Assembly: GCA_947646735.1 (NCBI GenBank)
Contig: CANTFK010000692.1
Coordinates: 1-64,000 of the forward strand
Source of the DNA: Peronospora farinosa
Taxonomy: Eukaryota; Oomycota; Peronosporomycetes; Peronosporales; Peronosporaceae
Reading direction: 5' to 3'
Length of the DNA: 64,000 nucleotides
Shown: positions 1-10,144 of the stretch, piece after piece
Layout: every line of letters begins with the position of its first letter
Numbering within the stretch: position 1 is the first letter of the stretch
Translations under genes and position numbers: made by a program
Notes under the pieces: model-generated
What the model was told of the DNA's origin: nothing
Databases searched by the model: none
The model's input: the letters and a program-made list of their open reading frames with translations, nothing else

Positions 1-1644
1 CATGGCAAATTTTTAGTCAACTTGTTGCGTCCTGGTCTCACAGAAGCCTCTTATCACACCGACTACACGTACGATCATCTGGAGTCCGCTAAAACGTGCA
101 GCTACGAGGTCCAATTACGCGCAAAAACATAAGCCAGGAACGTTTTACAGGCTGGGAACCATTTTATCTTTTGTAGCGGATACTGTGCTTGAGTCTAAGC
201 GGAATATGTCATGGTTGAACAGAAAGTGTTCCAGCGCCATGAAGCCCATGAAATCTCAACACCGCTGCTTATGCTAAGTTTGTTTGAGCAGAACAACATT
301 ACTCTGAACACCCCGCCAAACGCATCCATGATGTTAGACGGTAATGGTGTGTTAGTATCGCTTCTATTTGATTTGACAGAGCGACTCACTCGCTTCGTGG
401 CACGGCAATGTTTCACGTCTGAGGTGCTTTAAATTCGACCGAGTAATCCGGAAGAGCGTTGGTGGTGACCATCCACGGAATTTCACCGAGTGACTTCGAT
501 ATAATTTATGAGGATCGAGGCTGTTTTCGTTTCTTGGAACTGGAGGAATTAGAAGTGGTCTCAACTGTAATCAGAGCGCTGCCGCGCTGTCTGGGTTCCT
601 ACGATTTGCGCTTCAATAACGCTCGAAAGACGCACGGCATTCTTAACCTTTGCCGTGTTCCCAACAATGCTCGTCGCGAGGTGCTACGACTACTTGCGAA
701 CGAAGTTTTATTCTATGTGCACGCTGGCCCATCTTCCACTCAAGCTTCACGTCTGAAACCAGGACGCACGAAATTTGTCACGAAGCGAATGAAACACTAC
801 GGGGCATCGGCAAGCTCTATTGATGCACTCAAACCATTCTTCTTGCTACCGGAGGAATGCCTTACGTCGCTTGACATTATTGAGTTGGAGGTGCAAAAAC
901 TATTTGCAAACAATCGGGCATTTGCGAACCGAGACTCAGCGACGGCAGCAAATGGTAATACTGGCTCTGCATCTCCGATAAACCGAAAACAGATCCAAAA
1001 GCGTGACGCATAGCTACACCGCACCGTCAAAGATGTGAAAGAGGGTAGTACATCCTTGCACATATTGTTGCAAGGCATGCAGTTCCTTTAGCTGTCAGGT
1101 CCAGTGTGCACACGATTGGATTTGGGGCCAGATTATCATCGCTGAAGGTGGACGCTGATATCACGCTTTAAGCTCACAACGGCGTACGCAAACGCCTCTA
1201 CTGTCGTTGCGATGGGTGTAAGTTTTGCCATCGATAAGATTGTATCGTTGCTAGCTGAGTCCATGTTTGCTGCGTAGCTGGAACTCAAGTCTCCAGCCTC
1301 AGAAGTCATGACAGGTGGCCGCATGGTTTTGATTTGTTCGGCAGGTACACGATGCTTTTTCGTATGCAGATTGCGATGCTGTTATGGGGACTCGGCATCA
1401 ACGCAAGATACCTGGATCCAGAATTGCTCCTGGAAGGCCTCGACGATTACTTTGCTCAGCAAAACATCCAATGGATGGTGATTGTGCAAAATCACATGAT
1501 GCGAGAGAAGCAACAGGTGAAGATCCAAGCAGTGAACAACCATTCTAATGCTGATGTGGTGAGTGACAAATGTGTCATAATTGCCAGAGTGAATTGTCGA
1601 GCTACAGGCGATGGTTGGCAAAAGCTCCCACGGTGACAGCTGCA
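1..1644. repeat. Left arm of a long inverted repeat
   Basis: The sequence from base 1 reappears reverse-complemented and ends at 3387; landmark pairs sum to about 3386 along the whole length (211/3175, 459/2927, 1334/2050). The arms are nearly identical but carry single-base differences and small indels, for example one extra G near 2485 relative to 897. The arm may extend beyond the window start. Its content is the C-terminal half of a GCN2-like gene. Confidence 0.95.
1..1644 (+). pseudogene. Duplicated C-terminal half of the GCN2-like gene
   Basis: Plus-strand copy of the HisRS-like and C-terminal regions. An open segment at 459-1013 contains FDIIYEDRGCFRFLELEEL and EVLRLLANEVLF. A second at 1334-1636 contains GINARYLDPELLLEGLDDYF and NIQWMVIVQNHM. 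Between them (about 1021-1330) the HisRS-like reading continues with stops (LDLGPDYH near 1120). At about 133 a TAC present in the right arm is TAA here, so this copy has gained at least one extra stop. No kinase domain is attached. It cannot encode GCN2. Confidence 0.8.
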
Positions 1645-1738
1645 ATGTGTTGCCAGTAGATGAAGAATTATTGCCACCACCACCGCTAGTTCTGCTGTTT
1701 ATACTTTCTTCAATATAATCATGTCCACGGCCACCACC
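1645..1738 (-). other. Spacer of the inverted repeat, a GCN2-like insert fragment
   Basis: About 94 bp separate the two arms. Read on the minus strand it gives a Gly/Ser/Asn-rich stretch ending SSSTGNTLQ. The plus-strand string GTGTTGCCAGTAGATGAA recurs at about 24447-24464 in another GCN2-like relic. The spacer therefore appears to come from the low-complexity kinase insert of a GCN2-like gene, not from the C-terminal region that flanks it. Confidence 0.65.
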
Positions 1739-3387
1739 AGCTGCAGTGTCACCGTGGGAGCTTTTGCCAACCATCGCCTGTAGCTCGACTATTCACTCTG
1801 GCAACTATGACACATTTGTCATCACCACATCAGCAATAGAATGGTTGTTCACTGCTTGGATCTTCACCTGTTGCTTCTCTCGCATCATGTGATTTTGCAC
1901 AATCACCATCCATTGGATGTTTTGCTGAGCAAAGTAATCGTCGAGGCCTTCCAGGAGCAATTCTGGATCCAGGTATCTTGCGTTGATGCCGAGTCCCCAT
2001 AACAGCATCGCAATCTGCATACGAAAAAGCATCGTGTACCTGCCGAACAAATCAAAACCATGCGGCCACCTGTCATGACTTCTGAGGCTGGAGACTTGAG
2101 TTCCAGCTACGCAGCAAACATGGACTCAGCTAGCAACGATACAATCTTATCGATGGCAAAACTTACACCCATCGCAACGACAGTAGAGGCGTTTGCGTAC
2201 GCCGTTGTGAGCTTAAAGCGTGATATCAGCGTCCACCTTCAGCGATGATAATCTGGCCCCAAATCCAATCGTGTGCACACTAGACCTGACAGCTAAAGGA
2301 ACTGCATGCCTTGCAACAATATGTGCAAGGATGTACTACCCTCTTTCACATCTTTGACGGTGCGGTCGTAGCTATGCGTCACGCTTTTGGATCTGTTTTC
2401 GGTTTATCGGAGATGCAGAGCCAGTATTACCATTTGCTGCCGTCGCTGAGTCTCGGTTCGCAAATGCCCGATTGTTTGCAAATAGCTTTTTGCACCTCCA
2501 ACTCAATAATGTCAAGCGACGTAAGGCATTCCTCCGGTAGCAAGAAGAATGGTTTGAGTGCATCAATAGAGCTTGCCGATGCCCCGTAGTGTTTCATTCG
2601 CTTCGTGACAAATTTCCTGCGTCCTGGTTTCAGACGTGAAGCTTGAGTGGAAGATGGGCCAGCGTGCACATAGAATAAAACTTCGTTCGCAAGTAGTCGT
2701 TGCACCTCGCGACGAGCATTGTTGGGAACACGGCAAAGGTTAAGAATGCCGTGCGTCTTTCGAGCGTTATTGAAGCGCAAATCGTAGGAACCCAGACAGC
2801 GCGGCAGCGCTCTGATTACAGTTGAGACCACTTCTAATTCCTCCAGTTCCAAGAAACGAAAACAGCCTCGATCCTCATAAATTATATCGAAGTCACTCGG
2901 TGAAATTCCGTGGATGGTCACCACCAACGCTCTTCCGGATTACTCGATCAAATTTAAAGCACCTCAGACGTGAAACATTGCCGTGCCACGAAGCGAGTGA
3001 GTCGCTCTGTCAAATCAAATAGAAGCGATACTAACACACCGTTATTGTCTAACATCATCGATGCGTTTGGCGGGGTGTTCAGAGTAATGTTGTTCTGCTC
3101 AAACAAACTTAGCATAAGCAGCGGTGTTGAGATTTCATGGGCTTCATGGCGCTGGAACACTTTCTGTTCAACCATGACATATTCCGCTTAGACTCAAGCA
3201 CAGTATCCGCTACAAAAGATAAAATGGTTCCCAGCCTGTAAAACGTTCCTGGCGTATGTTTTTGCGCGTAATTGGACCTCGTAGCTGCACGTTTTAACGG
3301 ACTCCAGATGATCGTACGTGTAGTCGGTGTGATTAAGAGGCTTCTGTGAGACCAGGACGTCAACAAGTTGACTAAAAATTTGCCATG
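1739..3387. repeat. Right arm of the long inverted repeat
   Basis: Reverse complement of 1-1644. It ends in the complement of the first ten bases of the window, at 3387, just before the kinase part of the GCN2-like relic. This arm keeps the native order with the kinase domain, so it is probably the parental copy and the left arm the duplicate. Confidence 0.93.
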
Positions 3388-4700
3388 TGGGTTTGCGAGA
3401 GTTTCCAGAGCCTAGGAACCTTCAATCTCTACCTAAGCAGGCAACAGTGGTCTCGCCAGTAACTCCTTCGTGTTCGGCCGTCTGGATGGATCACGCTCGC
3501 AGAGCCACATAATTATCTTTTTCACCCATAGAACTTGGCAGCAAATGACTCGTTTGATTCGGATAATATTGCGCCAGTCGTAGTTTCTCCGAAAGGGGAG
3601 GAGTCACCGTTGCTATCGTCGTCTTCCGTAACCTTGGAAGGTTGAACGGCGAGACCAAAATCTCTTAGCTTTACACTTCCGGCCGAGTCTAAACACACGT
3701 TAGGCGGCTTGATATCGCGGTGATAATGCCTTGACGATGAATAGTAGACAAGCGCCTCCAGGATTTGGTGACACATCATCCAAGTTTAGTTGGCGTCTTT
3801 CCATAACCTCCCTTGTCTGTCGCCTCTCTGAGAGCGTTTCCCTCGCAAAAAAAAACTCCATCTGCATGTACAATTTCTTGAACTTCCTCTTATCCTCGAA
3901 CACAGGATTTCTATGAGGCCGTTACTCGACGAGATATACAACATCTCCATCGTCACTGAAGTCAACCTCGTCCATCGGAGCTTCTTCTAGCGCTTCCCAC
4001 TCAAAGCCATCATCAGGAAAGCTCTCGGATGCACAATTATGCGAAGGTAGCACGTATGTTTGGCTTTTACTTCGCAGACCACGAGAGTCGTGGCGAGACG
4101 TCGATACAGGCTACAGTCCCGTTCGGCTGCCTATCGTGCCTTTGCCTTCAATCCATGCCTGAAAGTACCGCACGATATGTCGGTGCTACATTCGTACCGT
4201 GTCTTTACTTCACGCAAATCTTCTTCTTCCTTCGTTTTGTCGTCTGGGTCTAGCTTGACCTTCTTGACAGCGTAAAGCTGTCGGTCTAGACGATTACGTA
4301 CCTGCACTACCAATCCTCCGCGTCCTGTTGCCGAGTCATCATTTGGTCGAAAAATAGTGTTGGTCCTTAAGATGGTCTTGGATGATGTCAATGGCAAAGA
4401 CACGAGATCGTACACGGCTGCGTTCCCCATTGGCTCCAGCGCGAGTTTCTCCATCCCACGCGTCAGTTTCTGCGTCTCCGTATCATACAAGCCGTGCTTA
4501 GCTTCCACCGTGATATTGGGCGGCTATTAATATTATACGCCCGTGTCAAGCCGAAATGCAGCAGCACTCTGGCCGTCGTAGCTAGCAATCGGATAGTGAA
4601 CATGTAGGCGTATAGCGGTGTAGAGCTCTGCATCAACAGGTCTTGATCGCAAATGACTTGTAACACTTCCAGCTCTGACAAGACGACCGCAGTAGCAAGA
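1739..4700 (-). pseudogene. GCN2-type eIF2alpha kinase, degraded
   Basis: Minus-strand relic in the domain order of GCN2, which phosphorylates eIF2alpha when uncharged tRNA accumulates. An RWD-like start (SELEVLQVICDQDLL) lies near 4690-4640. The N-lobe lysine motif LYAVKKVKLD is near 4276-4250, followed by LREVKT. KKLYMQMEF is near 3880, the catalytic loop HRDIKPPNVCLD near 3730-3690 and DFG near 3660. After about 3540 the sequence jumps to CERDPSRRPNTKELL (about 3500-3440), so the activation segment through helix H is missing. HisRS-like motifs follow (FQRHEAHEISTPLL near 3150, YEDRGCFRFLELEELE near 2870), then an anticodon-binding-like end (NIQWMVIVQNHM near 1930). Many frame changes and stops show that it is not functional. 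Confidence 0.85.
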
Positions 4701-5216
4701 CGATCGCAGTGGCGGCAGTGGTGGCGATGACGACGGACACCCTGTGGACGTTGCTTGCATGTGTCTGTCGAGATCGAGGCGTTCCCGACTGCATTCATCG
4801 GGCAAATTGACCGCAATCCATCGGACGAGCGCTCAAACTTTAAGCGTGTGTGCAAGATGTGTTCGATGAGCGTGCCAAGCAGGCGAAGGAGAGTTCTCCA
4901 GGCGGCGGCGTTAAGTGGTCAAAAGCCTTTAAGGACAGGGTCGTAGGCTTCGCGTGGGGTGATATTGAGAAGAAGGACGAAATCAGAAATTTCGGGTCTT
5001 TGCGAAACAGGTCCCTCGCAACATAGGATAAATTTGCGGTCCAGTGGCAAATACGGACTGCCTGAAAAACGTGATGTTCTACCTCCATCGATGGCAGTGG
5101 AGGGACATATCAGGCTCGATGCAGTTCATGAACATTGTTTGGTGAGATATTGCTCAAACAGTATTGTACATGTATTGTATCACTTTAGTATGCACTAGTG
5201 GTGGAGCTCATTTTTC
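4701..5216. other. Divergent intergenic stretch with an unrecognised coding-like patch
   Basis: This lies between the minus-strand GCN2 relic and the plus-strand GPN3 relic. On the plus strand, about 4850-5110 gives coding-like pieces broken by stops (KWSKAFKDRVVGFAWGDIEK, then NVMFYLHRWQWRD in another frame). I cannot assign a family. It may be an exon of a lost gene or chance. Confidence 0.35.
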
Positions 5217-6657
5217 ATGCGCTGTTGTCAGATGGTCATGGGTCCTGCGGGCACCGGAAATGTAAACCAATAGCACGGCAAGTTTCTCCATTGTTTTCTC
5301 GCTCTATAGCCATAAAATGAATGAATTGTGACCTGCGGGTGGTTGTTTGTTTGGCCTTTCGACCGGGATACGCAGTCTACATATTGCAACAATATGCACG
5401 AGTTCCGTGCAGCGTCTGGGCGCATGACGTACGTAGTGAATATGGATCCTGCACACTTTGACTACCTTTAAGCCTTTGGCAAGTAGTATTTTCTATTGAT
5501 TTTGAGCCATATGACAAGTAAAAATAATAGTTTATGGGTGGTGTTCAGACATTCGCGATCTGATCAGCGTCGAGGACGTAATGGAGGAGTTAGGCTACGG
5601 ACCGAATGGTGGGCTCATCTACTGCATGGAGTGGGTTGAGTTTGTTGTGTTTTGCTAGAGGTTGATGTAGACGGCGCGGATTTTCATGTGCTATTTTGTA
5701 ACAGATATCTTGTGCAGAACCTCGACTGGCTGCAAGACTTGCTGGGCGAATACAGCGATGAAGCCTATTTCATCTTTGACTGCCCAAGTTGGCAGGATGT
5801 GTTTTAGTGGTAGTTTGGTGCAGATAGTGCTAATTCTTGTTATCATTTGGGGCATTCAGGCCAGATTGAGTTGTACTCGCACCTTCCGGTGATGAAGCAG
5901 CTTTGTGATTCATTGAAGGACTGGGGCTTCAATATTTGCTGCGTTTTTTACTTGGTGAGTTCATGCTTGCACCACCGAGACGGCGTGTTTACCTCTCATC
6001 AGTGACCGGCCTGTTTTGTAGATCGACTCATTATTTATTGTTGACCCGACCAAGTTCGTTTCCGGTGTGCTTTGCTCACTGTCGGCGATGGTCCAGCTCG
6101 AGTTGCCTCACATCAATGTGCTCACGAAGTGTGATTTGGTTGACGATAAAGAGCTATCAAAGTAGGTTTCTCTGCTACGAGCTTCTTGGTCACTAGTTAG
6201 ATGACTAGACGCCAGACTGGGCATCAGATGCTAATGATGTTTCTTGTGATTTCTAGATATTTGGATCCGTCGGAGGGGTACCTTCTCGAAAACCTTTTTG
6301 AATGCTACTGACCCCAAGTGGCGTCCTTTGAGTTCGGCGATTTGCAATGTGGTGCGTAGAAGAAGTTATATTCGTGAGCCTGTACGAAGGACAAGCAACT
6401 CAATTCTCTAAATATGGATCAATCTTGTCCATAGATCAATGACTTCAGCATGGTGGCCTTTGTTCCCATGAATATTAACCGCGAAGAGAGCATCGAGGCT
6501 GTGCTCATGCATGTTGATCATGACATTAACTATGGCGATGACTTGGAACCTCAGGTACTGTCAGAAACATAGTTGTGATTCCTGTTATTGATTCACATGA
6601 TATCGTTTGCAACATCTACATTTGCAGGAGCCGAAAGACCGGGATACTGACGAATAG
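5217..6657 (+). pseudogene. GPN3: GPN-loop GTPase 3 (GPN3), broken
   Basis: About nine short exons can be followed: 5217-5261, 5376-5478, 5550-5630, 5705-5787, 5860-5954, 6022-6161, 6257-6351, 6435-6554, 6628-6657. GPN3 helps assemble and import RNA polymerase II. Recognisable parts are VMGPAGTG (P-loop), [27 protein letters not shown] (GPN loop), ELPHINVLTKCDLVD (specificity motif) and an acidic tail. Defects: the Walker A Lys reads Asn (GTGN-ST across intron 1); the two residues after DPA are deleted; a TAA stop lies at 5469-5471; the DCPGQ Gly would be Ser; and a one-base insertion causes TGA at 6309-6311. One donor is GC (5479). The intron-exon layout is kept, so this is a decaying gene, not a retrocopy. 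Confidence 0.8.
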
Positions 6658-7106
6658 ACGCGATCAACAATTCTTTGCTGCGGTTTCAGACTTGGTCGTG
6701 TGCCTGTCGTGCCTCTATACTTGCTCAAGTCAGGTTTACAAACGCTCGTAAAGAAATGACAATGCAAAAGTTTAGTCAAAATGCTTTGACATAGTCGTCT
6801 TGCTTTATGGGTATCAATCAGCACGCAAAAATCTCAAGCCATTGTTGAAAAAAGTCATAGCGACCTTTGCCTCGAACATGACGATCGAAGCATTTGAGGT
6901 GGTTTTAACAGGCTCAGGAAAGGCTGAGACTCATTTGGACACAAAAGCTGTACTTCAAGTTTCAGCAGTCGTTGAGACACTAGCTTCGCATGGACGACAG
7001 GCTGCTGTACCGCCTTGTTATAAAAATGCTTCGTTAACATAAGGGTGTAAGTCAAACCTTGCCAGCAGTTCACGATGATGCATCCACCTTGTAAAGCATT
7101 GTCACC
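6658..7106. other. Intergenic, no gene seen
   Basis: Between GPN3 and the CAP gene. The only open frames (for example 6800-7042) have no recognisable composition or motif. Confidence 0.5.
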
Positions 7107-7120
7107 CTCACTCTGCAATA
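7107..7120 (+). promoter_or_regulatory. Oomycete Inr-like element of the CAP gene
   Basis: CTCACTCTGCAATA fits the oomycete initiator consensus YTCAYTYYNCAWT in 13 of 14 positions. It lies about 62 nt before the ATG. A weaker TCACTCTTT follows at 7139-7147. Confidence 0.5.
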
Positions 7121-7181
7121 TCACCAGTCTCGGTCCCATCACTCTTTCTCGAAATCAAACATACGCCCCATTGAACTTGCG

Positions 7182-7718
7182 ATGTCGTTGTTGAGGCTAC
7201 TTTTCCTGCTCATCGCTGTCACCATTATCCCAAGTGCATCGACTATGGCTGCCGATTCCGACAGCAACACTACTAACAGCGTGCTACGCCATCTCGCCGA
7301 GACTGAGACGGTCGACTACCACGTGACTATGCTGAATGCTGTGAACAGGGAGCGCACAGCCTTTGGACTGCCAAAGCTTTGCTTGAACAACAAGCTGCGA
7401 AATGCGGCTCTCCTACACTCTAGGGACATGGCCAAGAGAAGTTTTATGAGTCATACAGGCTCGAATGGTTCTACCATGTCGAGCCGAGCTGCAACGCAGA
7501 GGTACCGCTGGACATTTCTTGCGGAGAATGTCGCCGCTGGTCATGCAACGGTAGCCAGTGTAGTGGCAAGCTGGATGAAGTCGAAGCCACATAGAGCCAA
7601 CATCCTGAGCTCCAAGGTCAAGATGTTTGAGTGCGGCTATGCGTACAATTTAAGCAGCAAGTATAAGCATTATTGGACGCAAGATTTTGCATCGGGAAGT
7701 GGCGAAAGATGCAATTGA
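7182..7718 (+). CDS. Secreted CAP/SCP (PR-1-like) protein
   Basis: Intronless, 178 aa. Residues 1-23 form a signal peptide (hydrophobic LLRLLFLLIAVTII, small residues before Ala-23). The CAP domain fills about residues 45-178: LNAVNRERTAFGLPKL, LLHSRDMAKRSFMSHTGSNG with the conserved His, FLAENVAAG with the active-site-like Glu, VVASWMKSKPHRANILS with the second His, and YWTQDFA at the end. CAP proteins are secreted, often sterol- or lipid-binding, and are abundant in plant-pathogenic oomycetes. The length suits a single CAP domain with no extension. Secretion is inferred from the signal peptide; a role in host interaction is only a family-level possibility. Confidence 0.93.
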   Translation: MSLLRLLFLLIAVTIIPSASTMAADSDSNTTNSVLRHLAETETVDYHVTMLNAVNRERTAFGLPKLCLNNKLRNAALLHSRDMAKRSFMSHTGSNGSTMSSRAATQRYRWTFLAENVAAGHATVASVVASWMKSKPHRANILSSKVKMFECGYAYNLSSKYKHYWTQDFASGSGERCN

Positions 7719-8482
7719 GGCAAGTAGTGTAGATAGAGCGTGCATTGAGGTCTACCAACTTACGCAAGAAATTGTCTTCTAACATGTCCTCAAAAAAGTG
7801 GACATTTTTCGGATATACAAAGTTTCGATCAAATTTGATTTGATCGACTATACGATGACCCATTCATTACATAACTGAGTAGTCCTGTTCGGGCAGCGGA
7901 GCCGCAGAGGTTATCGTCTGATGGTTCGGGCATGTTTTGCCAAATGGCACGTTCCTTCTACAAAAACGTTTTACTGTCAGCTTTTAATTATCTAGAATGA
8001 GTCCGACCATCGTAGTAGATTTAGACCGCGAAAGTATTTGCTTCGCGATATGCGCGAATACCATCGGCGTCAATGAACGCTGCTTGCAATAAATTTGAGT
8101 AAAATGTATCTCGTCGCGCCGTGCTCGAGAGCTTATGCCCGACTTATGTATGGTTCTGGCCAGTGTGTTGCATTTACGAGCACTCTTGTTCCATCTTTTG
8201 GTCAGGTCAGCGCTTGACAGCTTATGTTTCGGTCTCGTTGAACCATATGCAAAGAGTTCGAGTCATTTACGACCAACTATATCCCAGGCGTCATAGCAGA
8301 TGGTTTTCCACTTGTTGGCCAAAAACTTGTGTCAAACAATTTTTACATAGCAGACAACGCAAGTTGCGTCGTTGCCTATGAAAACCAGCCACCGTTCAAG
8401 TCATCGCGATCGATCGCCACTTTGTAATCAAAGTGCAAGTCAAACAATTTGCTCCATTGAAAAGTCGATTTATGAGCAGAAA
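7719..8482. other. Intergenic, no gene seen
   Basis: Space between two convergent genes (CAP on plus, EH protein on minus). The 8121-8381 open frame has no domain-like features. Confidence 0.5.
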
Positions 8483-9754
8483 TTATTGAAACGAACCCCA
8501 GGCAAAGTTGTTTTCCGGTGCTGGTGTTAGCGCCGAATTTTGAGTTGTTGCCTCAGTAGCACCTGGAGCAGCGGGCAACGACCCGAAGCCGAAAGGGTCA
8601 CTTGAAGCCAGTGGTCTGTCGATCTTTACTCCAAACGGCTGAGGAGCAGGTGAGTCTTCTGATTTTGCAGCCCCAAAATTGTCCCAGCCGCCGTCAGTCG
8701 TAGATTGCACTAATATAGAATCTGAGGTCTTAGGAAGCATCGTCGAAGCTGAGGACGTTCCCAGCTCTCCTACTGTTAGAGCGCCTTTAGACAAGGCAAA
8801 TGGAGGAATCTTGGACTCTGTAAATGCCGGTTGCTGAATAATACTTCCAGCATGAGAGTCTTCTGTTGTCACAGCTACAAGTCGTCCGACAATGTCTACT
8901 TTTTTCGCCATAAGATGTGCAGTCTGGAGCTGCAGCGCCAAAAGCTCCTGCGTCAAACCACTTGTAATCTTTAAAGGATCTTCTCGTGAAGCAGAGTCTT
9001 GTGGCACCTCCGATGTCACATTGCGCATCTGCGCGTCAATTTGCATGCTCTCAATTTCCTGCTTGGTCCCATACACGTACTTTTGCAACAAGTTTTTCAG
9101 ATCATCCAAAGTACTCAGCGATCTTGTCGAATTGGGCACGGGAAATCCCAGTTTGTCCACTTGGGCAGCAATGTGTTCCACATACTCGTGCAAACTCTGC
9201 AGCGTTCTCGCTTCAGACTGCTCAACCTTTGACAACACTTGGGCTTCGTATTGTTTACAGTGTCGTTCCTTTGCCAGCAAGTCACTCAGCGATTTGGCAT
9301 CACTTAGAGAAAAACCTGACGTCATACCGCATGACATCGGTGTGTCACTTGCAGGAGAAAGTGACAGCAATGGCGCGTCATTTGACGTCTGGGGCGCTTG
9401 AGTCTGGACACTCTCGGCCGTTAAGTCCAGCGTCGGGAACAAATAGGTGGGGAATTTGGGTGGGATCTTGACGAGGTTTCGCTTGGTCATGCACACAATA
9501 AAGTGCATCCCCAGCACAAACTCGGTCTCATTCATATGGTCCACGTCTCGCAGTAGTTTTTGTTCCTTAATTTGAGCATAAAGTTCCTGTACCTGTTCTT
9601 CAGAAAGACTCGATTTGTGAAAGAATTCAAGCGCGATATCTCGAGAAAGAAGAGGATTATCCTGTCTCGTTAATTTCGCAAAGAAAGCACGATATCGAGT
9701 TCCTTCCAGCTCAATCATTGTGTAGAGTTGGGTGTCCAGCTGAAACTCGTCCAT
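8483..9754 (-). CDS. EH-domain endocytic adaptor-like protein
   Basis: Single exon, minus strand. The frame is open from 9814, but the first 20 codons would give a signal-peptide-like string; the Met at 9754 (MDEFQLDTQLY) is preferred because EH proteins are cytosolic. This gives 423 aa. The EH domain lies at about residues 8-95: YRAFFAKLTRQDN, ALEFFHKSSLSEEQVQELYA and MNETEFVLGMHFI, the usual paired EF-hand-like layout of Eps15-type proteins that bind NPF motifs. A Glu/Gln-rich coiled coil follows at about 165-260. The tail holds DPFGFG and WDNFG plus a terminal FAWGSFQ, which resemble adaptor-binding short motifs. A role in endocytosis or vesicle traffic is inferred from the family. Confidence 0.8.
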   Translation of the reverse strand: MDEFQLDTQLYTMIELEGTRYRAFFAKLTRQDNPLLSRDIALEFFHKSSLSEEQVQELYAQIKEQKLLRDVDHMNETEFVLGMHFIVCMTKRNLVKIPPKFPTYLFPTLDLTAESVQTQAPQTSNDAPLLSLSPASDTPMSCGMTSGFSLSDAKSLSDLLAKERHCKQYEAQVLSKVEQSEARTLQSLHEYVEHIAAQVDKLGFPVPNSTRSLSTLDDLKNLLQKYVYGTKQEIESMQIDAQMRNVTSEVPQDSASREDPLKITSGLTQELLALQLQTAHLMAKKVDIVGRLVAVTTEDSHAGSIIQQPAFTESKIPPFALSKGALTVGELGTSSASTMLPKTSDSILVQSTTDGGWDNFGAAKSEDSPAPQPFGVKIDRPLASSDPFGFGSLPAAPGATEATTQNSALTPAPENNFAWGSFQ

Positions 9755-10144
9755 TGAAGTGGTAGGGGAAAATGTTAAGGACATTAAAAAGATGTAGAAG
9801 ACGATTGAGACCAAATGCCGCGCTTAAGATGAAGAGCTAATGAAGTGTCTATTTGATATGATGTGGACAACATTGAGGAAGGCAAACAAATGATCTGATG
9901 GCGAGCAGGTTATTCTTGCCATAATAATCATTGTCATCTAAGTTATAGTATAGCGTTAGAGATGCTTCTGTGGATGTTATAGCTAGAGGTTCGGATAGTT
10001 TGCACTTGTAGAATGACAAAGTCACTGACGAGGTCCCAATGGGTGGCACAGTGGAAGTGAGCATTGTAGTGCACGCTTAATGTGTAGTCCAAAGAGCCTG
10101 CACATGGCAGTACTGTACGTCTTCAACAATTGAGCTGCATGTTT
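9755..10144. other. Intergenic between EH and BRAP2 genes
   Basis: Short gap between two minus-strand genes. A 71-codon open frame at 9849-10064 has no recognisable features and is not called. Confidence 0.5.

Noticed and set aside
1334..1636. Independent 100-aa gene in the palindrome
   Set aside because: It is the C-terminal anticodon-binding-like piece of the GCN2 relic.
8892..9471. Plus-strand frames of 160-170 codons
   Set aside because: Antisense shadows of the EH-domain gene.
9755..9814. Signal-peptide-like N-terminus for the EH protein
   Set aside because: EH proteins are cytosolic; the downstream Met at 9754 gives a normal start.
9849..10064. 71-codon minus-strand frame between EH and BRAP2 genes
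   Set aside because: No motif, no splice link to either neighbour.
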